A DNA stretch of 64,000 bases from Rusavskia elegans. Taxonomy: Eukaryota > Ascomycota > Lecanoromycetes > Teloschistales > Teloschistaceae. Both the position numbers and the translations under genes were made by a program. Location of the stretch: the NCBI GenBank assembly GCA_011316305.1, contig SAUG01000044.1, positions 647,711 to 711,710 on the forward strand. The letters are read 5' to 3'. Positions 33,186 through 45,480 of the stretch are shown in pieces. The notes under the pieces are model-generated. The model was not told where the DNA came from, ran no database searches, and saw only the letters and a program-made list of their open reading frames with translations. Positions within the stretch are counted from its first letter, which is position 1; each line of letters opens with the position of its first letter.

Positions 33186-34360
33186 ATGGAGCATGCCTTT
33201 AACATTCCTATCGGATCTGTCGTATTAGACCGGTTCAAGGTCTTGAAGGCTGTGACTGTTGAAGATCAAACCCAAGTATATACTACCCAAGATATGATTA
33301 CAGGTATCCTATACACACTCAAGGTTACTCGCTCACTCAACGAATCAATGGCCCTCAAGTCGGTTGGATCGCATCCTAATGTGGTCTCGATTTTTCAAAC
33401 AGGCCGGTGGTTCGAGTCTGCCTTCAGGTACATGGTTCTCGACACATGCCAAAATGACCTGCACTCCCATATCATACGAAGTCATGAAAACTCTGCGCAT
33501 TTTCTCAACTCGGATCACTACATCCGTTCGACGTTTATTCAGATCCTGGATGCTCTCGAGTGTTGCCATGGGAAGGGAGTCTATCATCGAGACCTGAAGC
33601 CAGAAAACATCTTCATCTCCGACGGTGGCCTAGTTCGCCTGGCTAACTTTGGCCTTGCCTTGCAATCATCGCGCTGTAAGGAGTTCGAAAGTGGGACGGA
33701 AGCTTACATGGCGCCAGGTAAGAGTGAGCCCAACCAAGCGTCATGGATACTCATACGTCAGCAGAATGTTGGTTACAGGGAAAGAAGACATATAATCCCG
33801 CTTTGAGTGATATATGGAGTCTGGGTATTATATTAATCAATCTTGTGTGCCACATGTATCCCTGGACTCGGGCTTCCTGTACGGATGCTGGCTACGTTCA
33901 GTACTGGCAATCCGGGCAGTCACTCAGTGTTGCGCTGAACTTCTCTTGGCATTTGGATCATATCTTGGATACCATCTTCCAGCATGACCCTAAGAAAAGA
34001 GTCAGCATCTCGAAGCTTCGACAAATGATAGTCGATTGTTCCGAATTCAGACACAGGGAGCAGCTCAAAGACACGATGCAGCTAGATGCTGCCAGTGGAA
34101 AGATCGCCCCGAATTATGCCACTGGAGCCATACAGCAGAAGGATACTACGGACTGGTACCAGCTGGGTGACCAAATGCCTGCGCAATCTAACTGTGCGAG
34201 CGACTATAATATGGTCCTGTGCGATTCCGATCTTTGTTCGAGATGTGTGGAAAAAAGTCACGCGTTCTGCAATGCGCCACAAGTTTGGACTAAATTTACC
34301 GGGGATACTGATGCATCCGATCGTTTTGGGCTACATGGAATGCACGGGCTTATTGTATAA
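33186..34360 (+). CDS. Ran1/Ksp1-like serine/threonine protein kinase with altered DFG
   Basis: Exons 33186-33717 and 33765-34360 give 375 residues. The 47-nt intron (33718-33764, GTAAGA...CAGCAG) joins in phase 1 to restore YMAPECW. Kinase landmarks are K46 (LYTLKV), a helix-C Glu near E53, HRDLKPEN at 134-141, YMAPE at 174-178 and SDIWSLGIILINL from 192. The C-lobe text (VCHMYPWTRAS) matches the Ran1/Ksp1/Vhs1-type fungal kinases. Two essentials are lost: no glycine-rich loop is visible after VLDRFKVLKA, and the metal-binding DFG reads NFG (N154). It is therefore likely inactive or impaired. The ~90-residue tail beyond the kinase domain has several Cys. The ATG at 33186 was chosen because the frame upstream has only TTG. 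Confidence 0.88.
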
Positions 34361-36041
34361 CGCGTCTGAAGCTTTCAGTCCAACAGTTGGAGAGAGGCGG
34401 ACACGAATTGGGGATACTGTAACGTAGAGACATATTGGACATCTATGCAATATCAAAGCTTGATTCCGGCATTTTGAATAACAGCTTTTTAGATTCCAAA
34501 GCAGAAGTTTATAGAAAACCAAAATATATAAAATGGTACTAGTCGCTAAAACCGATTACTAAATCTGAATAGATAGGAATATAATTATATAGAGTAAATA
34601 ATAATTATTCTATAAAGTTCTATTAAAAATATCTTTATTAAATATATAAAACTACTAAATATAAACTTTTTATAATATTTATAATTTCTTTTGGAATTAT
34701 TATACTATCGATAATAAGTTTAGTTTTATATAAACTTTACTAGTTTTCTATTTTCTTTTCTTTATTCGATCTATTTAAATTAAAAAAAATTAAAACGAAA
34801 TCGGCTTTAATATATGATAAGTTCTAGTTATAAATTATATTTTAATATTCTAAAGATTTTTTATATTACAATTTTAATCGTATTTTAATATATCTATCTA
34901 CTAGAATATCTATAGTAAACGTATTTTCAATTTTAACGTTTTTTTAAAGATTTTCGAACGGAGTGAATAATAATAAATATCTATAAAGCGGAGTTTATTT
35001 CTAAATTATTAATTGATAATTTATAGATTTCGGATTATCTATATTTTATCAATCTAAATATATAGTATATTTTCTAGATTTAACGAAATCTTTTCCTATA
35101 ATCTATTTTATTATATAAATTCTTTCCCGTCGGATTTAATTCTAAAAGGTTTAATTTTTATAGAATTAAATATAATCGTTTTATATTTAGAGACTTTCTA
35201 ATAGATTATATATTTAATAAATATTAAATAATAGTTTTATAAACTATAGTTTTCTAAATTCAAATTTTATAAACTCTGATTTTATAATCTATATCGAGTT
35301 TCCGGTTTACCGGCGAAAGATAGATCTAATAATATATATAGTTTAATGTTTATATCTTTTATTTATATATTATAAACGATGTACAACAGTTTCTATACTC
35401 TAGATAGTATATTACTTCTTCTACAACTATATAATATATTTCTATTAAATTAATTCAAAATTTTATAATTTTAGAAATAGCGAATTCTATATTATATTAT
35501 ATAATCTATATAGAGAAATTTAAAGTGCTAGTAAAATGCTAATACGCTGGAATTTATTACGGAATTATTTAGCGTTTTTTATAAACTAAAATATTTAATA
35601 ACGATATAAAAATATTATAAAGTAAGTTTATATAGTTTTATTTTTATTTAATCCTAATTTCAATAATATTGAAATTCTAATATAGACTAAATTGAAAAAG
35701 ATCTCTAACACGTATTATTCTAATATCTAAAAACTATATTATTTTATTTATATAATTTATTTCGGATTTTTAAACCAGTTTTATTTAGAATTTATCGACT
35801 TCGGTCGGCTATATAACGCGTTTTATAAATAATTTCGATATTATCTACGAAGGAAAAAAATAGTATTAACTTGTAAATAAATAGATATTTCATTTTCGAA
35901 ATCTTTTAGAATTTTATATCGCTAAATATTCTAGACCGTTTATAGAACTGTAATACTAGCGATTATTTAGATTTTTGTATTAATCGGATTAGAAATAGTG
36001 GAATTTTAACTTTTTTCTATTTTTATAGAATATATAGATTA
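34361..36041. repeat. RIP-mutated AT-rich DNA
   Basis: Island 2 ends at about 34520, after which CA and TG nearly vanish. No coding remnant or terminal repeat is recognised to 36041. Confidence 0.5.
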
Positions 36042-36597
36042 GACTAGTCGGTTCGGGTCGAATTCCCGTCGAATTATCGGATATCCGACCCGATTTTTGT
36101 AATCTGATTCGGGTTCGACCCGCTAAACGGTCGGGTTAGGTTATAGATTCTAATCCGATATTTAGGTCGGATTATAGATTTTAATTCGAAAATCCGACTC
36201 GAAAATCCGATCCGATTCGATTTATATTTATATTCGAATATAGTATAGATAATATAAGAATTTTATATAAACAATATATTAATTTATTAGTATTTTTCTA
36301 AAAGTAATATAATTAGGTAATATAATCTATCGATTTAAAGCTTTATTTATAATTAATTAGAGTTTTTCTAATAATTAATAATATTTTTATACTAAAGTTA
36401 TACTTTTATTCTAGTATTTAGTGTTAAATTTAGATTTCTAGATTCGGATCAGGTTATAGAATCTAATCTAAAACCCGGTCGAGTTAAACTATTAAAAAAT
36501 TTAATCCGACTCGGATCGGATTAGATCTAGACGTAATTTAACTCGGGTCGAGTCGGATTACCGGATCCGAATTTAAAACCCGATCCGACGGCTAGTC
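36042..36597. mobile_element. Inverted-repeat element, GACTGGCC family, copy 3 (complete)
   Basis: This 556-bp element runs from TTA|GACTAGTCGGTTCGGGTCG to CCGATCCGACGGCTAGTC|TA, with inverted ends flanked by TA on both sides. Both termini carry many CGGGTCGG and CCGACCCG motifs around an AT-rich centre. It has no coding capacity and fits a Tc1/mariner-type MITE. Confidence 0.7.
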
Positions 36598-37500
36598 TAA
36601 TATAGATAAATTGGTTCGTCGATAGAACTATTAGTAAATATATTAATAGCGTTATAATATCTAATTTCTAGCCAGAAAAATCTAATAATAGCTATTATTT
36701 ATCGGACTTTCGGGATAGTAATAATTGCTGTATATATATTCTATTTTTGAATTTATTGATTATTACAAGTATATATATATATTTTATATTTAAAAACCGA
36801 AATACTGAAAATCGGTTTATTATTATTATTTTATATATATTTTTAAAATATTTTCTTTTAAATCTTCTTTTATTTTAGATCTTTAAATTGAACTTCTATT
36901 ATAGTAATAAAATATTCGGATAGCGGGTATTTTAGTAGCTAGTATTAGTTTTGGAATTTAGACGGTAGTTAATTATAGTAATACGATATTAAATATAATC
37001 GAGATTAAAAAACGTTGATAGCTGCGAGTTTACTATTTATATTATTTCTTAAAAGTTATAAATATAACTAATATTATATAAAACGTTTTAGATTTTTTAA
37101 AAATTATTTATTATAATCAAATTTTATAGATTTCGTTTTATAATTATTTACCTTTTCTTTTTTATTTTTTACTTTTTTTCTTTTTTATTTCTATATCATT
37201 TCTATTTTATAGAGGTAACGTATTATTATATTTAGCGGTATAATATATATTTTATTTATTTTATATTTTTATCCGCGAGATATATTCCTTTTTAATAGTA
37301 AAACGGAAATTTTGATTTATTATATATATTAATAAATGTTTAATATATAAAAATCTAGGAAAGTAGTATTTATAATAGAAATTAGCTCTATTTTAAAAAT
37401 ATCCTATTCGCAAATATATAATCTAGATTATAAATATATTAAACTTTTATTATATATAGAATTATATTATTATTTATTTCTTCGCCGCTATTATATAGAA
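36598..37500. repeat. RIP-mutated AT-rich DNA
   Basis: No gene or definable element was seen. Confidence 0.4.
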
Positions 37501-37797
37501 TTCCTCGCCGGAATGGGTTGGGTTGGTGTGGATTTTAAAGTTCAAAACCCACATCAATGGGGTTTGATAGAATATAGATGGTGTAGGTTATTTCGTAGAT
37601 TAAAAAGAGGGCTTAATTTAGGCCTAATATATACGTTCTAGACGAAGAAACGGGTAGGATAACGCGTAGGATAACTTAAAAAACCTATACTATTTTAATA
37701 GGTTGGATTAAAGGCCTCTAAAACTCATATTATATCAACCTAAAAGGGTTTACTATACCAAATTCCAATGGGTTTCTCTAATCTATTCTGGCGAGAA
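37501..37797. mobile_element. MITE-like element, CTCGCCGGAATGGGTTGG family, best copy
   Basis: This 297-bp element has a left end TTCCTCGCCGGAATGGGTTG and an inverted right end finishing ATTCTGGCGAGAA. Subterminal copies of AACCCACATCAATGGGGTTT-like sequence occur on both sides. It is much less RIP-mutated than its surroundings, perhaps because it is short. Confidence 0.7.
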
Positions 37798-38174
37798 TAA
37801 TTAGAATGTCTTTTTTATATCTATTTGAAATTTTTATTGCGGAGATATTCTACTCTTTTAAAAAAAAAGCGAAAGAAAATAAATATCTTTTTCTTTTTTT
37901 TTAGATATTTAAAATTTTTTCTAATAAAGTTATTTCGTAGAAGTCTGATTAAATAGTCTATTTTATTTTTTTCTTTCTTTTTACAAATATAGTTTAATTT
38001 AGTAATAAGCAGATGGTTTAATTCTATATATTTAATATCTAGTATTATTTAGATAAACGGTTAATTTTTTAATTAGGTTTAATTTATCTTGTCCAATTTA
38101 TAAAATAACTTCTCGTCGAATATAATATCGGAAAAAGTAATCACTTTATATTTGAATAATATTTATCTTTTTAT

Positions 38175-39165
38175 AGAGCTCCTGTCCGGGGTTATAATTA
38201 AGTTATTATATATATACGTTTCACTACCGTAGTTTTTATACGATAATAGTAATTATTGTTTATATAGCAAAGAATTTTCGCAGTTGAAAATTAAATAAAA
38301 TATATAGTATTGATCGTTTTTATTCTATTATATCTTCTATTTATTTACTATATCTTTTCCATAATTCTTTTATACTATTTCGAAATACGTACGATTAAAA
38401 GCTATTAATATAGCTTCCAGAACTATTTACCAGACGGTAATATTATCTTTTAATTTTATTACTTCGTCTTTATCTATAGTCGTATTCGAATCCAGACGGT
38501 CTACTAATCTATCTAGATATTCGACAACTATTAGCTAAACTATTAATTTAACTATTAATTTAGATTTCTGTTCGAGTTCTAATAGGATAAAGGCTTTTAT
38601 TAGAAATTTAATATAGTCGCTAAAACTATTTTATTCCGGCGGATTCGGAATACGAAATTTTAATATTATATTTATAACTATATATTTTTACGATTCGAAA
38701 TCTATTATAGTAAGCAAACTAGCGAGAATTTAGTCGATATAATCGAATAGTTCGAATTTAACAGTTTTAAACTCTATTTTTTTTAAATTGAAAACATATA
38801 ATTATAATTTTACTACTAGTAGTAACTCTATATATATCAGCCTATAGTATAGACTATTACGAAAAATACGTATATTAGATATAATATTAAATACTAGTAA
38901 TAAAAGACAAAGAAAAAGCGACTGAAAGGTAAATATATATGGAGAAATTTAGCTATATTATATTTTATAAAAATTATAAAAATTTATATTACGAACTATT
39001 ACGAAATAGATTCGAGTTAATTTTATATAATTTTTTATTTTAAATTAATTAAACTGGTATACTAGTTATTGAACTATATATCCAACGCTAGCGTACTAAT
39101 ACTAAAATGAATTTTTAATAGAACCGACGGTTTATCGGATACCAAGAAAATAAATAAAATAATAA
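38175..39165 (+). mobile_element. ~1-kb repeat family, copy 6 (diverged)
   Basis: It starts GAGCTCCTGTCCGGGGTTAT and ends GGTTTATCGGATACCAAGAA plus an A-rich tail. It is the same overall length and has the same landmarks as the other copies, but internal identity is clearly lower, so it may represent a subfamily. It is RIP-mutated. Confidence 0.55.
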
Positions 39166-41989
39166 AATAAATAATATTTATATTTTAATAGCTGATTCAA
39201 AATCTGATATAAACTTTTAATAAAAATTTATTAAATTTCGGAATATATTTATTTAAAACGTAGACTCTAATAACTAAATAATTTAAACTATCCGTAGTAA
39301 AATAGAAATTCTATTACTATTTCGAAAAGTAAATTCTAGTTAAATTTTTTTTTCGAAGTTTAGATACCTGAATAAAGAATAGTTCTAATAATTAAAAGCT
39401 ATATTTAAACTAGTAGATATCCGGTATACTATAGTATTTTATCTTTTAAAATTAAAACTTTTTAAAAATAATATAATTAACAAATTTAAATTTAGATATC
39501 TAGAATAAATAGCTTTTCGATAATTTCAAACATATTTCTAGATTTTTTAATTTACTATTTCAATATAAAATCTATATTTAAAAAGAAAAAATTTACCGTT
39601 ATATTATAATATATTTTATTAAAATTTAAAATACGTTTTAAAAATCTAATTATATTAGATTTCTTTCTATAGTTTTCTAAAATTTATTAATCTATTATAA
39701 AAAAAGGTAGATAAAATATAAATTTATTTTTATTTAATTAATATATATACTGGAATTCGAATTACTAATAACTACCCGCTTTATTAGAACTGTAGTAACG
39801 TAATCGAATATTAAAACTTTCGATTCGATTCTATAAGTTCGGTTATAGTTACCGTATTATTAGCGTTTAACGTTTTAATTTCAAGATAATTTATCTAGAA
39901 ATAATATACGCTTTATATATTCGTATACCGTTTTTAGAATACGAATCGGCTTAGAAATAAGATTATTATAGTTAAATAGAAATTTTTATATATCGGACTA
40001 CTAAATTATATAGTAGGTTTATATATTATTATACGAGTTATCTATTTTAAAAAATTTTACCTTCTATTTCGAATTCTAATTTATTTAAATCGACTATTTA
40101 AATCTACTTTTTATTATAACGATACTAGTTTTTTCTATTTTAACTCTAATATCTTTTTCGCTAGATCCTTTAGCCCTTTTATAATAGTTCTTTTCGCCCG
40201 ATTCCAGTACTACCGTAACGGCTTCGAAACGAATCTATTCCCGTTATATAGATATCTATCCTTATATAGTATTCTAGAAACTAAATTTCCCGAATCGACT
40301 TTTTACTACCTATTAAATATATCGTATTTCTCGAAACTAGGTCCTTTATATTCTATTCTCTTCTTTATTAAACTACTAATTCTAATTAACTTCTAGACGG
40401 ATATATTTTCTATAAAATAATGTATATCTATTCCGAAACGATTTATATTAATAGAAATAGATTTAAATAGCCGGCTGTAGCGTTATAAATACCGTAATAA
40501 TAAAGATATATTTATTAATAAAAGACTATAATATTTATCGCCCTTAAATCCGTAATAGCTAGTATCTATTCTATAACGCGTTTACTAGTCCTAGATTTAA
40601 TTCCTATTTTATTAATTCTTGCCGTATTCTATATACCGCTCTCTTTATATAGAAGCTAAAAAAGATTTCGAAATTATCTATACTTTTTAGTATATTAGAC
40701 TAGTACGGCTTAAAATCTATATTCCGTTTCGGTTAGACGATATACTATATCCTACCTATTATACGCCTAAGAACCTAAATAATAATAATAACTATAGCGG
40801 TAATAGCTAAAAAATAATATCGATTTTAAATCTAATTCCGATACCGATAATAGTAATAATTACTATTTTTATTCCGATCTTTTCTTCGATTTTCCTACTA
40901 CTAATAAAATCGATATTAAATTCGGCGTTAATCCGTTTTTAATACCGCGTTAAATATAGCGAGAGGTATAATAATAGTAATAATAATCGTGACGGCCGAA
41001 TTAGAAGAATAGTAATTCTAAAAGTAAAGATATTAAAAATAGTAATAGATTTCCGCTATATCTTTTATAACGTCTACTTCGAAAAGAAAAAGAATAGTAA
41101 AATACTAGTAGAGAAATATATCCGGTAGAATAATATAAAGCTATTAATAGCTAGCTTAGAAATTAGAGCTATTAATACCGCCGAAAAAGGTCTTATCCTA
41201 CTATATATAAGTCGCGGTATTCGGAAATAGTATTCTATAATACTAGGCTATATAGAAATAATTCTACTAGTTAGTATTAGATAGTATATATTAGTTATAG
41301 CGCTAAATATTAGATTAATAAAAAGGTTATAAAATCTTCTAAGGTTGCTACCGAATACGAAACCTATTATAAATAAAGGAAGTTATAGTTTCTACTACTA
41401 CGGCTACTCCCGTAATTTCTAAAAGACTTTTTAACCCGGGAAAATAACCGTAGTATCTATTATCTAAAGAATATCCGCTAGTTTAACGCGTCTTTTACCT
41501 TTATATTCTATTAAACTACCGAAAACTCTCGATTATTCCGAAATAGGCTAGTTCTATTCTAGATTTAAGAGAAAATATACTATATATAAGGTCCTTTAGA
41601 TACTAAAAGCGGCGTACGGCTACGATACGTCTAGACCTATATCTATAATTCTAGCTAGGCGGCGGGGTTTCGGTAGAAAGGAAATAGAAATCTAGATTAT
41701 AGATAGACTAATACGGGAATTAATAAATATACTTTAAAAATATAATCTATTTATTAGTACGTTTAAAACTTTATAAAAAGTTATCCAGAAATATAAATAG
41801 ATAGTAAATTAAAATCCGCTTTATATTCGATTTAGTACCTATATAAAATTAATAATAGAATAGGATACTAATAAGCGACGCGAGAATTTATCTACTACTA
41901 ATAATATTCTATTACTAATTCCGTCTAAATATATAATTTTTTATTTCCGAAATATTATTATCTATAAGCGCGATAGAATAGATTTAAAT
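39166..41989. repeat. RIP-mutated DNA, probably including the Helitron N-terminus
   Basis: No motif is certain here. From about 40130 the composition is CG-richer and resembles the coding part that follows, including an Arg-rich stretch near 40980. This is likely the N-terminal part of the Helitron protein. The element's 5' end was not located. Confidence 0.4.
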
Positions 41990-44900
41990 TAGTCGAACGT
42001 ATATTATATTAATCCGAATTATATTTACTATATATTATTCTACTCTCTATTATTATTTCCGAAAGATAATCCGGAGTTTTATTAGAATTTAAAGTTCGAA
42101 GATAGCCGAATTAAAATAAATTAGCGGGATTTCTATTTATATTAGTTTTATAAAAAGAATATAGAATTTAATATATTTTATTATAGCGGGAATCTTTTTT
42201 AGTAAATTATAGTTAATACTTTTATAGTATATAATCAGACGGAACTTAATTAGTAGCGACGGAATTAAAAGATAATTAGAATAGATCTATATTAGAAAGT
42301 TAAAGATATATTAATTTAGAATAATATTAATCTATAAGGTATCGGCTATCGGATAATATTATTTTTATTATATACGAGAGATAATTGTTTTATATATAAA
42401 TATATAATAGATTCGATAGCGTTAGTTAAATATTATAGTAAACCGTCGCTGTTTATAACTATAATAGCGAATCTAAAATAGCCCGAAGTCTTTACTATAA
42501 AATAGCTATAGTATAAAATCTAGAATCGAATTAATTTAATAATATAGATTTTTTATTTATAGTAGCAGTCGTTATTAAAAAAGTATAAGAAAAGTTTATT
42601 TAGGAAATATAAAGGTTCGGTTTAGATAATTAAATATTAGAAATAGAGCTTTCTATATATATATCTTTTTTTATTTTTAAAAAATAATAGCGGTTTCCGT
42701 AATTTTAATAATATCGATACTATTATTATAACGGAATTATCTTTTTCCGGTTTCGATCCGTCTAGCCGATTAATAGAAATTATTAAAAATAATATAATAT
42801 ATAGTCTTTACGGCGCAGCGAAGTCTAATACGTTCTATATATAATTATTAAAAGATAGTAGACCTGCCTAATATAATAAAGAATTTCCGAAATAGTTCTA
42901 GTTCTATATTACTATTAGCTCGGATAGATATCCGATTTACTAAAAGTCTAATAATAGGTATATTTAGATCCGCGACGGCTAGAATTTAACCGATTTCTAA
43001 TTCAATAATCGATAGGTAATACTATATAACCCGTATCTATCTATAAAATACGATTATTATATTAATATCGAAATATATACTAATATTAAATCGGTTTAGT
43101 ATATCTATAAATATATCTATTAGAGTTATAATTTCGGAACGATTCGGCTCGGAACTAAAATAGATAATAATAAAATTCTATATTATATTAGTAGTCGTAT
43201 TATAAGCCTATTTATAGCGATCTATAAACTATTAAAACTCCGGAAGTATTAGAAATAACCGTCTATATAATATCTATATTATTATCTATCTAATATATAT
43301 TTAGTCAGCTTTTAAAAAAATACTAATAAAACGGAGTTATAGAATACTACTACTATAAGTAAATTAATTCTAATAGTATAGTTCTAGTATAATATAATTA
43401 ATACGGATAGCCGAAATATTCTATATAAAGATTTTCTATAAAAGTATATATTCGATTCGAAGATATAATAATAATAGTTAAAGCGATCTCTTTTTTTAAT
43501 TAGCCGAATCTTTTATTATAACTCTTTTACTAGTAAACGCTATTTTTTATAGATACTATTTCTCTATATTTCTAGAATATCTAGTTTCGAGAATCTATAG
43601 ACGTATTAAAACTAGATGTATAAAACCTTTCGGGATATATATTTTACCCGCGATTTTATCGAAGATAATAAAAAATAGTACTTTTATTTCGAGGAAGTTT
43701 TAATATTTTCTACCGGGTTTTAGCTACGGAATCTACTAATTACTATCTATACCTATAATTTTCTAGTTCGGCCTAAAATACTATAGGAAAAGTTTCGGGA
43801 AAATATTTATAGCGATTTTATATATTAATTCCGGGAAAAGAATTTAATATATCCGCTAGATATAGAATACCTAAAATACGACTATAGCCTATATTTAATC
43901 GAGAATATACTAGATAATATAAAATATATATTATAAAATTATAACCTATCGAAATATATATATATCTAGGATTAATAGTAAGGAAATCGGCTAATTATAT
44001 CCGAATTAGATTACGATCCGGTTATATAGGCGTAGATACTAGAAGAAAATATTAATTCCTTAAATAAAGGTTAACGCGCGGCTTTTAATCGTATTATTTT
44101 AAAAGGTATAGATAGTAATAGAACCGAAGAACGACTTTTCTTTCTATATAATCTAGCCGGTACTAGAAAGATATTTCTATATAAATATCTTTACTACTAT
44201 TTCCGAATATATAGAAAAATTGTTATCTATATAGCTTTTTCGGATATTATAGTATTCCTTTTTTCTAGCGGATAGATATTATATTTTCGATTTAAAATTC
44301 CGTTTAATATTCTGGAAGATATAGTATATTCGATTTCGAATAATATAATTCTAGGCTAACTAATTCGGAAAGCGATAATAATTATTTAAAATAAAGTTCC
44401 GATATAGTATAAATACTATTTTATAGATATAGATCGAATATTCCGGGATCTTTATAATAATAATAATTAGCTTTTCGGCAGGAAATAGATAATTCTAGAT
44501 AGTAACTTTATATAGATTCTACCTATTATTTAAGGTCGAGGATAAATCGGTATTATTAAAGCGAACTTTTAGTAATATTATTTTTAGCCGTATTTTAAAA
44601 TATTATATCTAATCTAGAATATACGTATCTATAATAGTTTAAACAACCGGAAATTCGGTAACTAGTTGGGTTAAATATTATATAATCTAGTTATTTATAG
44701 TAATTTTTAACTCTCCGAATTTATTCTATAATTTCGGAATAAAAAGATATTTCGGGATAGTATCTATTTTTCCGATATTCTAGCCAGGCCTAAATAAAAT
44801 CTGTCGTTTTACTATAGACGGTATATACTGGCTCTTTATAATATAATTATTAATTAAATTAACTCCGAGTTATTTTAAAAAATAATAACCGATTCGTATA

Positions 44901-45480
44901 TATATTACGCAATTAATATCTATTAAACGACCGTAGAATAATCTAGAATTAGAATATATATACTTAAATATCTCGCTAGTATTATATTTCGAAACCTTCT
45001 ATTTTTATATCTAGATTTCCGAATCGGTTATCCTATTATTTTAATACAGAATACGAATATATAAAAAGATATAGTAAATAGTACCCGGTTAATTATTATC
45101 TATTTCGGCCGTTTTATTTTTAAAGCTAGAATTATTAGAGGCGAATTCGATAGTTAAAAATAAGTACTAAATCGGTTTATTTTTACTACGCCTAATAAAG
45201 AGCTATCCGGTATAATTATTTTATAGAAATAGTTTCCGCTTCGGTTTAGCTTCGCTATAATAATTAATAAATCGCAGGGCTAGATATTAAATACGGTTAG
45301 TCTAGATCTATAGAAAGAAGCTTTTAGCTATAGTTATTTATATATTACTTTATTAAAAATAATAGACGTTATAGATTTAAAAATACCTTTAAAATAGGAT
45401 AACCCGGAGTAGATATTAAATATTATTTTTAATAAAATTCTATTACGGCGCGGCGATTATATAGTATAACTAAAACTATA
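41990..45480 (+). mobile_element. Helitron RepHel coding relic, RIP-mutated but frame-intact
   Basis: All motifs lie in the same frame (position mod 3 = 2). A helitron-like N-terminal region (LLLFPKDNPEF) starts at 42011. SLFIT at about 42440 leads to a Rep HUH region at about 42605-42665. The helicase Walker A reads LAGTRKIFLY at about 44153. RFKIPFNILED is at 44288, a Walker B in the WDEVP position is at 44387, and INKSQG is at 45263. This is the order of the Rep and Pif1-type helicase domains of Helitron rolling-circle transposons. TAG and TAA stops sit where Gln or Trp is expected. The HUH histidines read as Tyr (TAT at 42656 and 42662), as RIP of CAT/CAC would give. It is dead but was a full-length element. 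Confidence 0.85.
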
